In this document: piece after piece, positions 33,659-46,700 of the stretch
How the letters are laid out: the number at the start of each line of letters is the position of its first letter
Position numbering within the stretch: the first letter of the stretch is position 1
Assembly: GCA_902806595.1 (NCBI GenBank)
Contig: CADCXC010000009.1
Span: 558,001 to 622,000, forward strand
Reading direction: 5' to 3'
Source of the DNA: Pyrenopolyporus hunteri
Lineage: Eukaryota; Ascomycota; Sordariomycetes; Xylariales; Hypoxylaceae
DNA length: 64,000 nucleotides
Position numbers and translations under genes: made by a program
The notes under the pieces: model-generated
The model's input: only the letters and a program-made list of their open reading frames with translations
Databases searched by the model: none
What the model was told of the DNA's origin: nothing

Positions 33659-36600
33659 AGTCACACACCAATAATAAGACTTTGTTCCTAGCTGCGGCGG
33701 CCACCCCACGCCAGACTGTTGTAGGAGTCTTAGCAAAGCTGATGCCGACGGGATGAATGGACGGGTTATGATAAGAAGTTGATCCGTCTTGGTGCACTCC
33801 GGTCCAATATGTCAGGTCCCGAAGCTCTAAATTGGCAGCCCGGTGGATGTGAATCCTCGGTTAGGCAGGTAAACCAAGCCGGTAGGTTTGAAAAAGGAGT
33901 AAAATGAAAAGGAAAAAAAAAGAAATGAAGAGCGGAGGGCTGGACAGACAAGTCGAACGCAATTTGATGTTATGGATTAGAAGGGCCAGATTAGATGTCG
34001 CACCTTGACATTCATATATGCACCTGTAAGTAGAAAGGCGTTGAAAAGGCGTAAGAGGGCATCTAATGCGGACTTTGTGGATATATTGGCATGAGAAGGG
34101 GCTACGTTGTGCGCTCTGTTGGGAAGCGTCGCAGGTAACAGGTAAGAAGTAATGAGGTATGTACAATACATAGGTAGGTATATACGGGTATTTTTATTAA
34201 GCCACAGGAGAAGCTCCTGAACCTGAGACGAGACGAAAGGAGAAGCGATCAATAAATTTCCCCGGCACTAGGTCCTGACAAGCAGGAAATATCTAAAATA
34301 AATTAATACCTGGGGAAGAAGTACATACCGGCATTAGGTACATCGATACCTACGCACACAACATACTTACACTACACGAGCATATCCACAACACACATAG
34401 CACACGCGCACACACGGACATTCTATGTGTGTATGTACATTAATGTATATTACATCCACTACCTACCTACCTAGTCCACTCATCCACTCGTCCACAAATA
34501 AGTCGTGGTCATATTCTAACCCCAGATTTAATCATTCCGGGGAGTCGTCACTCAAGCATACCGTTCGACAGCTTGGTCGATACATGTCTTGGGGAGACAC
34601 GACGCTATGCACAAAGGGACTTACCCAGTTGGGCATTATAGGTACTAGGTACGTCTGGAAAGTATGGGGAATTGAGACCGGGGTAGCGGGATTCTGGGGA
34701 CGACGGATCCAGACAGGCACGCAGGAAACTGTAGGCATGTACAAGTACATACTTACATACATGGTTAGAGGTATGCGGGTACACAGGTAGCCAAGGTACC
34801 TACATAGCCATTACCTACTAAGTACCATATAGTACGCACATTAGGTATGGAGGTAGACACTCGCAAGAGCATCATATGTTTTTATTTCACCTCTTCCCAC
34901 AAGGCATTTATCAAGTTAGAGCCTTGATGCATGGCGGGATGAGCTGGCACGCCAACGGCCTACTTAGGCAACCTCGTCAGGAATGATGGAATGCTCGTAT
35001 CGTAGCCTACGCCTGACGTCTCCTCCCCCCAAGAATCCGAGACGACCTTCGCGTAAGACCCGTGTACCTATATTTTCTGCGCTCGTACTATCCGCCTTAC
35101 GTGGCAACGAGTCATAGTAAGACTCCTACAATAGTTTCTTTGATTAATGTAAGCCTGCCTTCGGAGTATCGTAAGAGTCCAAATTCATTTCACCCAGCGA
35201 ACCAAGTGAGCCCACGCGCCGATGGTTGGCCCAGATTCGACTACCCAAGCAGGTACATGATCCATCAGGATCGATTCGGGGCGAGATTTAGCGGGAGTCC
35301 ATCTAATAAAAGCCAAGCTAGAAGCCAAGGGGGGAAGGGGGGCCTGACGGATGGCGGATCTGGGGGCCGTTACCATGTACGTGCTGGCATCCCCCCCTTG
35401 AGGATGTACCTACCTTTACACACCGAGGCTTCGGAATATGACATGCCCCAGGAGGCAACTTAATAAGCCGCTTCAGGGCTGAAACGAAAAAGAAGAAACC
35501 AGAAGAAGTGCTGCCAGTTGTCCTTTCTGTACACGTACGTGTACGTAAGGAGTAATCCGTGATCCTTCCGCTGAGGGTGCCTACTTTTCCATTCCTGATT
35601 TTCCCATCTCATTATAGTGATACCCGAATTCAATAGTGCCGTAATAGGCAAATAACCCGCAGTTGCTTCAAGTCACGTTTTCACGCCCTTATACAGTAAA
35701 AGTACCGACCTATGTATAAAGTAAAGGTGTCGCGTGCCAGGAGAATGCCAATAACAAAAGGGGCCGGCAAAGGAGGCACCAAACAGTCCGAGCGAGGATA
35801 CAAGTGGAATTCGGAGGCCGAAGCAACACCGCTAAGAATGAGTGGTTTTGGAAGAGGCCCCCGTATGTATTTGTCGGTGTGTTCTTTTCACGATAGTGTG
35901 GTTAGACGGATGAAATCCTGAACTCGCGGTTTCAAGGCCTTTGGAGGTTATTCGTCGTACCGTACAAGCTAAACTCGTGCGAAATGATACCTGACCGACC
36001 AATCCAGACCCCAAACAGACCGAGGGTTGGGGGTTTGCCTGGGAAATTTGGCTTCGCGCCTCACATTGACGAAGGGCTCAGAAGAAATTTATTTGGGGGA
36101 GAGGTGTCCTTAGACTGGAAATGATTGGATTGTTCCGTCATCCCCGGCATGTCCGGCCTTAGTATGGGTGGGGTGCCTTGTGGGGTAGAAGAATTCAGGC
36201 GGTGGAATGGAAGCTCAAGAGAAGAGGCCCAAGGAGGCTAAGCTAGCTTGCGACGCTTTTCCCTTGTTGTTATAAATCTCTTTGCAAACTTGGAAGTCTG
36301 GGGGGGTACAATAAACACGGAAAAGAAAAGCCATGTGGTAGCCAAGGACGTATCGATGGAAAGGGGGGGTGTGAAAATAGATAGCAAGTGGACCCCTTAC
36401 CCCCCAAGCTTTTTTCTTGTCCCGCAACCCAGCAGCCCTAGGTACCTACTACATGTACTTCCAAGGTAGCGACTGAACGTTGAAGCAACTGGAACTGAGC
36501 AACTGCCCAAGTGCTTGCAGCAGCATTCATCATTCGAATCCAATCCCCAGCCAACGAACGTCTCCACTCCATCTTCTTCCCCCTTTCTCCATAGTGGTAA

Positions 36601-38446
36601 AGGTTCTCTGCCTCTCTTCCGCCCATCCCGTCCGCCCTGCCGCCCTATGTGAAGGGTATTGATGGGGAATATGTACGATGCCTACCTGGGTAGTTGTACC
36701 TAACCTACCTACTCGAACGAGGCCATGTAGGCGGGCGGACGTTCGCAAGTCTTCTCCCTCTTTGTCCCCCCTCCTCGTCCCCTCATCGTCCCTCCCCGTC
36801 CCTCCCTCAGGTCCGGTTAACGTTACCTACCTTACCCAGCCTAAGCCGTCGATCATTGATCAGCGTGTTCTCCCCGCGGATAGCTTACATACCACTGCAG
36901 CAGCCATATCAACTTGGAGTACGTATCGGTCGTACCGAGCAAGATTTGATTAATCTTGTTACGAGATTAAAAGGAGAGGCCTTTGTCAAGCAGCCACTGA
37001 CACTTGTCAACATGCCGTTGACCATACCTTTCAGCATATGGTTGAGATACCCGCGTGGGAGGTTATTCGTATAGATGTGCATCGACGAGTAGTAAGCTCG
37101 GCTATAGTCGTCGTTCCCTACCCGAGCCTGCCTAAGCCGGGACCTCCAATTCACGCTCCCTAGGCACGCGATAGAAGTCGACTCTCACCTCGCTAAGAGG
37201 AACGATGCAGTGCCCAGACGGGCCAGCGTTTCTACCAAATTATCCTGTCCGTTACCGTTCAATATTTCTAGATATTGGGCTGCCCTATTGAGGCTGAGGG
37301 CTTACTAGCCCATCGTAGTTCTAGCAATTTGCAAGCGGACCGTTGCCTAGTGCTAGCCTGTACATTACACGCCACCAGCTGATGCGGGAGGTTTGCTGAG
37401 TCCATCGTTTCGAGCTTGCTCCCCAGCGCACTTCCATGTATCGTTCGCTGGCTGAAGAAAGCATGCTAGGGATTCGCCTTATTGCCTAGTTTACGACCCC
37501 CGCGTCCTTAGTTCTTCGGATAACTACCCTACGTACATACCTATGCAGCACATATCCGCAATCTGACAAAGCTTACAGGGCGGCGTTGACTCCCTTGGGT
37601 ATGCCATGGAAGCATCCCCCTTCCCGTCAACCGGCGGTTCGCAAGATTTGTACAATACTATCCCCGGGAACAGTGGAAGTGCATACCTAGCGCTTCGCCA
37701 TATCGGACTTTGATGAGACAATGTCCCTCCTGTGCCCCCCACTCTGAACTATCTATCTTCTTCATCGAGGATTACCCATTAGAGCCAACAGTTCTCAAGC
37801 GCGGTGCCGAAAGTTCGGAAGTTGCATATCTTAATTTCGACAGCGCGCCACACCAATATCCTACGGGTAGCAATACATACATATTCCAGCTACAGAAAAG
37901 GGTCCATGAGGGTTACGTATCCACATCATTACGAATAAAATGCCTCTAAACCGAAACCTGCATTCATGCGAGGCTTCTCCCCGAGATGACCGGTCCCGTA
38001 TTGGCGACTACCCAGGACGGAGTTGCGGAGAGTCGTCCGAGGCCGTAGCATTGGGCCTGAGCCTCTTGTTTGGTGGACGTACATCGGCAGCACATTTTAG
38101 TCTACTCCTGTGGCAAGATAACTGGTTGGGGTTTAATCAAGTTAAATCCAACGCTCGTGAGATCCTGCCATCCTCCGCCAACGTGCAGTTAATACGATCT
38201 ATTAGTTTTTACGTATCCCAGTCTCAGAACTTGGGGGTCACTTATTCGCGTCTAGAACTGACCGGATTCAAATGACAGGTTTGACCCCAAGCGTTGCGCA
38301 TCTAAATTAGGGGTCCTATGCATCTTTTTAAGGGTCCTCTGCATCCCACTATGGGGGTCTCACCTCGCATATGCACGACACCAACATATCACTCCAAACC
38401 ATCAAAAAAATTCTGCGAGAACCGAAAGGCTTTACCTGGGGTATCT

Positions 38447-38470
38447 TAGGTAGGTATATACCTAACTAAG
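38447..38470. repeat. Near-perfect 24-bp palindrome of the TAGGTA family
   Basis: TTAGGTAGGTAT followed directly by ATACCTAACTAA; the arms match at 11 of 12 positions with no spacer. It lies about 420 bp beyond the 3' end of the permease gene. Confidence 0.85.
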
Positions 38471-38890
38471 GTATATACGACTGTTTCTAGCTTAGAAGCT
38501 AAGATCCCCCAATTAACTACCTACTTCTTGACGTACGATCCTATCTCTATCTACTAACTACGCTGACTTCATCCGCGTGGAAACGGAGCCGTATTATATT
38601 AACCCATAGCCTCGTAAACACCTACCTACATACTTATTCATTATAAGGCGTCTTCCCCAGAAGAATGTAAGAGCTACCCTATGTACGAGGCAGCTCAATG
38701 TATGTGGGCCGTCTTGGCAGATGATGGGGACGTCCTTGACGGAGCATTGTCACGATCCTAGGCAGGTCACGCATCCAACCACACAACTATGCAGATATGT
38801 GCAGATGTGTGCAGATGTGGAGATGCGTCCTGCCGTCCGACGAAGGGGGTAGTGGCCCCATACCAAGTTCGTACCTGATCTCCAGTATGA

Positions 38891-40666
38891 CTATTTTCCT
38901 ACAAATCTCCTCTCCAAGAACCGAACCGGGATATAGACGACGAGGGTGAACAGAAAGCAAAGCTCGTTTCCGATATCACCGCCGAAATCACCTATCAATT
39001 GAGCAACAACTCCAGTGTACCAAGTCGTGACCATCCCAAGAACAGCTATGCGTCGGTTAGCAACAAATCACCATCCGGCAGAGCAAGTGCAGTCTCTTAC
39101 CTCCAACTATCCCGCAGGCAAAAGCAGACCCTCCAGCATACCCGGGCGGTAACATCCTAGAATCGTTCCAAGCATCCAAGTTGTAATTATCGAATGTGCC
39201 ATGACGAAACAAGTAGTGTTCAACGACCAGACAAACGAAGACAGCGGTTGCATAGTAACCCAATAAACTGAGGAAGTCCTGGAGGAACACCAGGAGTTGA
39301 TCGCTCCCAGCCAAGCCTAAAGCGATGATTGCGGCAAAGCAAACAAGTTCCCAGACGACCCTCGGCACCGCCGCCAGTGCTTGAAAAGACTGCTGGATCG
39401 AAAGGCTTGCGCTATACATTGATCCGCAATTCAAGCCCACGGCCGCGAACATCAGAAGCAGGAGCATCGTCTTTGCCAACCCATACGGATGGATCATGGT
39501 CTGGAGCAAGAATCCCACGCCAAGTTGATACTGTTCATTCCATTGTTCATTATTCGGTAAGGCCGAGGCGGCAACAGCCCCGGTAGCACCACAGATGCAG
39601 GTAGAGGTGTCTTCGATACTAGTCAGCAACGAATACAGATGGAGCTATGTGTGCTCAGACTCACAAAGGCCCAGGAAGGTTAACAAAAATATCCTTGTCT
39701 TTGAGATATCGGCTGGATATTCGACGTAAAAATCAGACGCATAGCCGGCACAGCAAGCGCTCGCCCCGTACGTAATGCTGAAGAACGTCAACGCCGCTCC
39801 GGACCCCGAAGGCCCATGAGCGGACGGCGGAGCGCTAAGGTCGCCGAATCTACCGATCTCTCCAAGAATAATCAAGAAGATGGCCAGGAATACAAGCCAA
39901 GCGAACTTTTGAAACCGATATACCGCCGTCAAGCCAAAGAAAGAGAATGCCAGGCTTACCACACTAACAATGATGACACCGAGCTCAGACCCGATCTTCC
40001 CGTCCGAAAATGCGGAGAGCGCTTGTCCTCCTGTGATCGAGCCCGAGGCACACCATCCAATTTCCTGGATAACGTTGAGTATGGCAATAATCTTGGCCGG
40101 GTACCACCCGAGAGAATATCGGCAGATCGAGACTTGACGGAGCCCTGTCGGCGGTCCCATCGTTGCGCACCAGCTCTGCAACTAGTTAGAACAAAATCCA
40201 TCAAGTTTATCCGGGAGGACCTACGGTAACTGCGGCACCCGGAAGCGAGCCGAACATGACGACGAGGATACTTTGTCGCAGACATAGGCCTAGCTCCCAA
40301 CCCAGAAAGCCCGCCGCAAAGGAGCCGAGGTTCATACAACCACCTACCCAAAAGCTCACGATAGCCTAAAGTTCGGTCAAATTATTTTGTCTCGCCCCCC
40401 TTTCAAGGGTTATACAACCCGCGGGAATCATTAACACTCACCAATTGACCCGCCCAGCGGGCGTAGAACGGGTCTCTTTCTCCAGGCAGTTTGCGTTCGA
40501 TGCTGTGGACTTCAACCCCTAATTTGCGATGTAATACTTCCTCGTAGTGTCGCAACCTGGCCAACCAGCCCATACGGGGTGGGCATGCTGGAACCTCGTT
40601 AGATGAGCTACCCTCAATTTCCGCAATTGATTGCTCATTTTTTTCGTTGTTCAGGATGCTAGCCAT
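38891..40666 (-). CDS. NCS1 family purine-cytosine permease (Fcy-like)
   Basis: Five exons (40442-40666, 40225-40365, 39665-40175, 39101-39610, 38891-39045) encode 513 residues, with phases consistent at all four introns. The N-terminus is cytosolic (about 1-72). Family features follow: SFWVGGCMNLGSFAAG in TMS1, GLRQVSICRYSLGWYP before TMS3, GGQAL, and TFFSITYGASACCAGYASDFYVEYP. About twelve hydrophobic spans are visible, and the end is FTLVVYIPVRFLERRF. Fcy-type NCS1 proteins are plasma-membrane proton symporters for adenine, guanine, hypoxanthine or cytosine. Aligning by eye, two spots differ from the characterised fungal permeases: the TMS3 Asn after GWSxV appears as Gly (GWCASGS), and the TMS8 N-x-x-P-N motif appears as LNCGSMYS. 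These residues bind substrate in the known members, so specificity may be altered. The stand-alone gene has no linked catabolic genes. Confidence 0.9.
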
Positions 40667-41959
40667 AATGGATATCTGAACTTTACACTATTACACCAGT
40701 GCGTCAACCAGAAGCCGGATCGGCTTCAAGGCTCCTTATTCACGCTTAAGCCCGGGCAATAGGAGTAGAAATAGGACTACTTTCACTCTCCACTACGTAC
40801 AATTCCCGTATTTAACAGGCCTCGATACCACTTCTCAAAAGATTACTGACGAGGTTGCGATAAGAGTCGTATGGCAACGTGTAGATCCAGCTATGAGACA
40901 AATTGCGGCCTTATCTGTCAACGGCGAGCCGCAGCTGTGGTGAGACAGATGCGGACACCATCTCAGAAAAAAGCAATGCATTGATACTAATATCATTGAT
41001 AACAGCGCCGCCATTGCTACTTCAACCTGAAAATCCCTCCCTTCATTAGCTGCGAATGCAGTCGCCTTTGGTTAAAGGTCTGCTTCGTCGGCAGGATGCA
41101 GAAGTAAGCGTAGATAGGACGAATGGCTGAGCCCGGTCAGGATCCTCGATTTGGAGTTTACGCAGATGGCGCGTATGTGCACCGTGGCGCTGGTGTGCGA
41201 CTCCGACTGGCAATACCTGGCATTCTAGCGCGACGACCGGAGGAGCGGTTCTCAGACATTGGCGGAATCCGATCTCCCAAGACTACCTAGTGTCTGAGTT
41301 GTGTAACTTTGGTTCCCGTGCTTTTCGATGGCGGTAATTGGGCTTGTCGCATCGGAAGTAAGACCCTTTTCTAGACACTGGATCTTCTTCGGTTGCTGAC
41401 ATCGGATGACGCCGCGTTGTGCGTGCGCTCTCGCCGTGGACCGGGCGAGTCCCACGACGCAGACGTCGCAACGGTTACACCTTGTTCATGCCTCCTCCAT
41501 TCGGTATTTAGCTTAGACAGACATCCTAGACGATATTCGGATGGAATTTCCCCCCTCCTTCATGCCGACCCATAGAAGGGATTTATTCCGGCAGAATCTG
41601 ATGGCAAGGATAGGCAGCTTATACATACAGCTTATAGATATAATATCAGTTCGCATAGTTTTCAACAAAAGATTATCCTACTACCCACACATACACACAT
41701 ATATCTACGCAGGCAAGCATGGAGCCCACGAATACCGAGGCCATGTTTACAAGGTACAATAAATGTGAGAAATGCTGTGTAACCCGGTCTGTCGATCAGC
41801 TGAGAGATATGTATTCACATAATTTACATAAGATAGATCATATGTCGAGTATCCTAGGACAAGATACTGTATAAAAGCGATTCTCTTTAGCATGTATGCA
41901 GGTATGTATTTAAATAAATACTTAGTATACCCTAGCATGGTGAGTCTAACCCTATAAAT

Positions 41960-41981
41960 TAATATATATATATATATATTA
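41960..41981. repeat. AT dinucleotide tract
   Basis: About ten alternating TA units in AT-rich intergenic DNA. Read directly. Confidence 0.9.
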
Positions 41982-43064
41982 CTGACGTATTAATAGTAAA
42001 TGTTAGTAATTACTCTTAAGATGATATCGAGAGAGTTCGTCAAAGGTCATTCGCAACATACGCATCATAACGATAGGTCTACATACCATTGTTGCTGAAG
42101 CGCTCTTAGGATAGCCCACGTATCTCTACTAACATCATGCGACTAGTTGTTACACGGCGTTTTTGAAGAAGTCTCAGTGCGCGTAGCAATTCTTACGAAA
42201 CCCATACAATCTCTACTAACAGATAACGTCTGTAGGGGCGCTCGCCGTCATAAGGCTAACCATATAAAGCGAGAGAAACGCCTTCATTGTTGCACGAGCT
42301 ATCTAACTACCTACCTAACCAAGCTGAAGGCTTCGGCATACATACTAGATAAAGGCGAAGGGGCATACGTCCACAACATGACACTCGGCCCTTTTCCCCT
42401 AGTGTTTTTAGCCCTTTTTTCTTAGGGCCTGCCACTCAACTACGCGGTGGGGGCTTCCCCCGTCGTCCCTTCTCGTATAGAGCCGGTGAGCGGGCGGGAT
42501 CATTCGTTTCTTATCCCGTTCCTATCTGAAGCTTTATCTCCACGTCTAGGCCGGCTCTAGTTGATACGGGTTCGCCATTTTCTTCCCATCCCGAGACCGA
42601 ACTCATAAACCGAGCATCGGTAATGGCCTCAAAGATTTTACGTTTTTCTCTAAAACATTTATCTCAGCTCTTCCCGAGAGTACGTTCGTAGTCCCCGCAA
42701 GAGCCCCCAACCCTGTCCCGGTTTATACCGAAGCCGTTGGGGCCTGGCTCGATACCAAGGAGTGTACGGTAGAGACTGGGATTGTGTTTTCCGCATACGT
42801 ATCGTAAGAAGCTCGAGTCAACGGCTACCGCTTCACAACCAGAACCAAGCTGGTCTAAGAATGGGGTTGTCGTGGTTTCAGGTGGCTCCTCTCCTTTTCT
42901 TGCTTTACCCGCTCTCTCTCCTTTACCTTTCCACCCCTAAACCCTTGAAATGTCAATACAGGTGTTTTTCTTGAGTTACATCTAGGTGTTTCTTAGGAGA
43001 GGTCGACCGATAGAAGTCATAGTTGAGATCTTTCGGGTAACTCGCGAGGGGATTCACGCTTTAT

Positions 43065-43737
43065 TCAATAACTCCTTGTAGATAAGCTTCTTCTACTGGT
43101 ATTCCATTGCTTGGAAGTCACGGGTACGTTATTGACCAATTCTTCTGTACTAACGTCCCGGCTGCCCCTAACCAATACGATAGTGTCTCGGAGCCGGCCA
43201 CCAGTGTCCGCTAAGAACTTCGGACACCGCAGCCTGGAATCACACTCTATAAGGCCCCCCAAGACATCAAATTGGGCCTGTAGCAAACGAAAGGCTAATC
43301 CCAGCGCCTTCTCCAGTTCCTTATCCGACATACGGTCCTTGTGGATATTATGTCCGGGATTTAGAGCTTCATCGACATCATCCCGAAAGCGCGCCAGCGT
43401 GTCCCTATACGTTTGCGAATCATTGGTGTCGACCTTCATCGTTTCAACCACGGTGATCATTCCATTCGGGCGGGTGGACACATTTGTAGGGAATCATCCA
43501 TCAAACACGGGTCGAACTCGATCACGATATGAGGCTCGGGGGATCCGACTTCGCTGAATAGAGGCATGTTCTTCTCAAACCACTCTCAATCGACACCGCA
43601 GCCCTCACCCGACAGTTGTAGGCGGAAGAGGCCTCTGTCGGGGTAGGCCGTGAAGCATTGCCTCCTACTATTTCGTACTATAGTCCCGGTACCAGGCTCG
43701 TAGTTAGTCTTGTCGATATAGGAGGGCAGCTCCACGC
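43065..43737 (-). pseudogene. Decayed gene, unrecognised, with internal stop and frame break
   Basis: After an acceptor-like CTAACAGACAGGGCTAG, a minus frame from 43737 reads GVELPSYIDKTNYEPG, RQCFTAYPDRGLFRLQ and then, past one in-frame TGA at 43586-43588, EWFEKNMPLFSEVGSPEP and IVIEFDPCLMDD, ending in a TGA at 43457-43459. A second frame, with its ATG overlapping that stop (ATGA) at 43460, runs 131 codons to 43065 and is protein-like: SDKELEKALGLAFRLL, LGGLIECDSRLRCPKF. The composition of both frames is much more protein-like than neighbouring DNA. Further coding-like sequence may continue upstream to about 43985. I do not recognise the family. It could be a pseudogene with a TGG/CGA-to-TGA change and a frameshift, or a live 131-codon gene with a decayed neighbour. 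Confidence 0.4.
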
Positions 43738-46700
43738 CTAGCCCTGTCTGTTAGACGACTCTATAGTTTCCGAAGCTTCTAATCATTGCTTCTCGGGCTC
43801 TTTACAGGCCGTTCACAGCTCGCCGTTCTCCAGGTACATCGAATAATTTCTCTCAAACCAAGAAGGGCGACCCGGACCTTCTTTATTATAGCGCGAGGCG
43901 ACCAGAGTGCATGATTTGTCGTAACCGCTTCCTCGGCCTGTGACTGAGTATTGGGTGATTTCCGTTCAGTATATCTGAAACGCACAGTGAACTGACGGGA
44001 TGTCAGGGCGGATCGTTTCGTCCCATATCTAGTCCCCGAGTTCCTCTGGCGGGTGCGGGAATCGGCGAAACGTCGTAGGCGCCATGGCTAGTAAATTTCA
44101 CCGTACAATGTCGATACTAATACGACGGAGCTGTTGATAACGTATTTCTAGAGCTAATATAGCGTGCTATTGTAGTGCTGAAAACAATTCTCTGTGTAGG
44201 CCGTGGATTTCTCACGCGAGGAAGTGAAGTGTTTATGTAGGTAGCTGTAGCGTTGGGAGTAAACGCTGATCACCAAAAGCCTCTTAATAACTTGGAAATG
44301 GTTAGATGGATACTCGCCCGGTTACGTTTAGTCTAACGCTGGGTAAGGAATAGCAGATACTCGAGGATTCTTCCGAAAAAATAGAGACATCGGTGTAGCT
44401 CTAGGGATTATTAGAGGGAGTAAGTATATTATGCCGACCCGGAATATACCAACCTTTAAGAATAGATACTTATCATCAAATTAAAAATATACGTAGAATA
44501 AATATCCAGTAATAATCTCCGACGGCCGCTGTCCCCTTAGTTATAAAGAGTCTAACAATCGGGTAATGGTGAAGTACATCCTGTCATCGCCTCATCGACA
44601 CCGTTGATAGAGGCTATTTTAAAGCGTTAAACGAAAGTAATGTTCTACATACATTACCCTGAGGAAATTTACACAATGTGAAATTCGAACTACCTCATTG
44701 TTATTATCACTCATTTATAGTTAGTGAACCGGGTGCTGCCGATACTTTTTCCTTTTCAAAATTAAATTACCTATAAAACCGCTCGTTCTGCCTGGCCCCT
44801 TAAGATTTACATTGATTATTTAAAGGTAAGTGACATTGAAAAAGAGTAGACGTAGATAGAAGGTCTCTTCCATTTTCCTAGTGGCTAATTACTAGGCTGG
44901 GGAAAGAGGCGGTTAAAACTCGACAGGAAAAATATCCCCAGAGATTTTTATATTCTGACAATGCCAGAAGTCATCTGCGAATTCTCTGGGGAAGATAGAC
45001 AAGTATGATTTTACTCGGATGGGTACTATTGATGAATATGTTGATGTATATACTTAGAATTCATAGCTGAAGAGTATAAAGGTTGGTGACCTGTGTTGGC
45101 TATTATGGCTTAATATATGACATGTATTAGCTAGTATGTTTATTTATTTTATTTTCAGTTGAGAAACTGGAGACGCGGCTCCATGTGTGATTTTAAGTAT
45201 TTTTATTATTTCAGTTTCACTACATGTTACTTTATTTCTCAGATGTTCAATTTTCCCGCCGAGTTATGTAGTCTCTTAGTCTTTAATGCTAAAGTAGTAA
45301 GGACAGTAACTACTTTACAGACAGGGGAAATTTACAGCCTAGTACTCCTACGGCTCTAGTAGGGAGGTATATGGTAAGCTTTAAGGCTAAGAGCCTGTGT
45401 CCCTAAGTTGGCGCCGACTAGCATCGAAGTTATAAAGGCTTCTCTTGCTGCTTTTACATCCTACCTACTCTTATCGTAACAAGGCCGGGCATATTATAAG
45501 AGAAACAATTCTGTTGTAGCGCGAGCTACTAGAACTAAGTCGGAGGCTTGGTATACGTAATGGATGGGGATAAAGGGACACACCCCCTAACCTAAGAGTA
45601 CCTAGTTTATCTGACCTTCAAATTATAGTGTGTCTGCCTATATACTAACATCCCGCCAACTGGAAGCCCATCGGTGGACTTATATACATACTAGGTATTA
45701 CCCTCAGCAATAGTTGTTTAGTGTCGGTATGAGGTCCTTGGTACGTCTGCCGAGCAAACAACCACGGCTTATCCCCTTGCGCTTTTGACCGTTCCTATCT
45801 CTGCTCGAAATTCTATGGGATAGGGCAGCTCTATGGAGTGATTGAGCCGCTCGGAACCAGCTAGGATTAGCTAGGGCCGACGGGCGATAGACGCTCGCCG
45901 TCAGTAGATAGCGCGGACGTTGAGCCCTCGTACTGTTCGCGTACATGGTCAACGTCATCGACTGGGGCTTGTTTTCTTGGGGATTCACCTGGGTCGTGAA
46001 GTTCTAGCTGTTTCGCTATGAATGGGATCGGAATTACGGCATCCATCAGGAGCACACGTGCTGAGGGTCCCGTCCTAAGATATAGGGTGAAGTTGGCGCC
46101 GTCGGCGTCAGGTTACGAAAAGGAGCGCTGGATTATTCATTATTGCACCTGTCCTAAACGCCCATCTATAAGCTGTGTGGCCGGTTACATAGGAGGTTAC
46201 TGGGATTCTTTTGAATGTGACTAATGCGATGAGTATAGGACACCATTACGGCACGTTGGTGGACTTGATTCGTTCAGCTCTTGTATGTATGGTCTAGTGG
46301 TGCGCTTAACCCGGAGATATGATCGTAAAGCGGGGAATAAAGCTCCAATACCAATCTGGCGTTAGAAGTTAGCTAGCAACTCTTTGACTCAAAGTTGGTG
46401 AGATCTTCAACTATATATTGACTTCGAATATATTACGTATACTACCTATGCAATTATACGCCGCGTCGCTACGTCGTTAGCCTGACTCGGAATCTCGTTG
46501 AGGACTCGAAGTTTTCCGACTTGGGAAAAGGACAAGCCAAGCCAATTAAGCTTTCTCTGGTAATCTACGAATCCTCTCGCCGATTGGCTGGGCATGTAAA
46601 ACTTGAATGACCCTTTGTGGACAATTTCCGAGTGGGCTCTACTATTGTACGGTAGCTTTGAGTAGCTTTACCCGGAGGTGACTGCCGAAGGGACCGGTAG

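Larger units (their letters stand above)
33105..38890. other. Long intergenic desert with microsatellites
   Basis: About 5.8 kb without a supported gene. 33190-33740 is pyrimidine-rich on minus and contains a TG/GTGTGT tract. Many TACCTA/TAGGTA motifs occur (about 34170, 34459, 34790, 36437, 36683, 38446). Frames such as 34425-34790, 35062-35463 and 37710-38275 on plus have no recognisable domain. Two 8-bp-period GTGCAGAT-like repeats lie at about 38790-38824. Confidence 0.5.

Noticed and set aside
45867..46110. Minus frame with ARVLLMDAVIP, resembling the end of a fungal O-methyltransferase
   Set aside because: Only about eleven residues agree, and the sequences on both sides do not continue the family. 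Too short to call a pseudogene.
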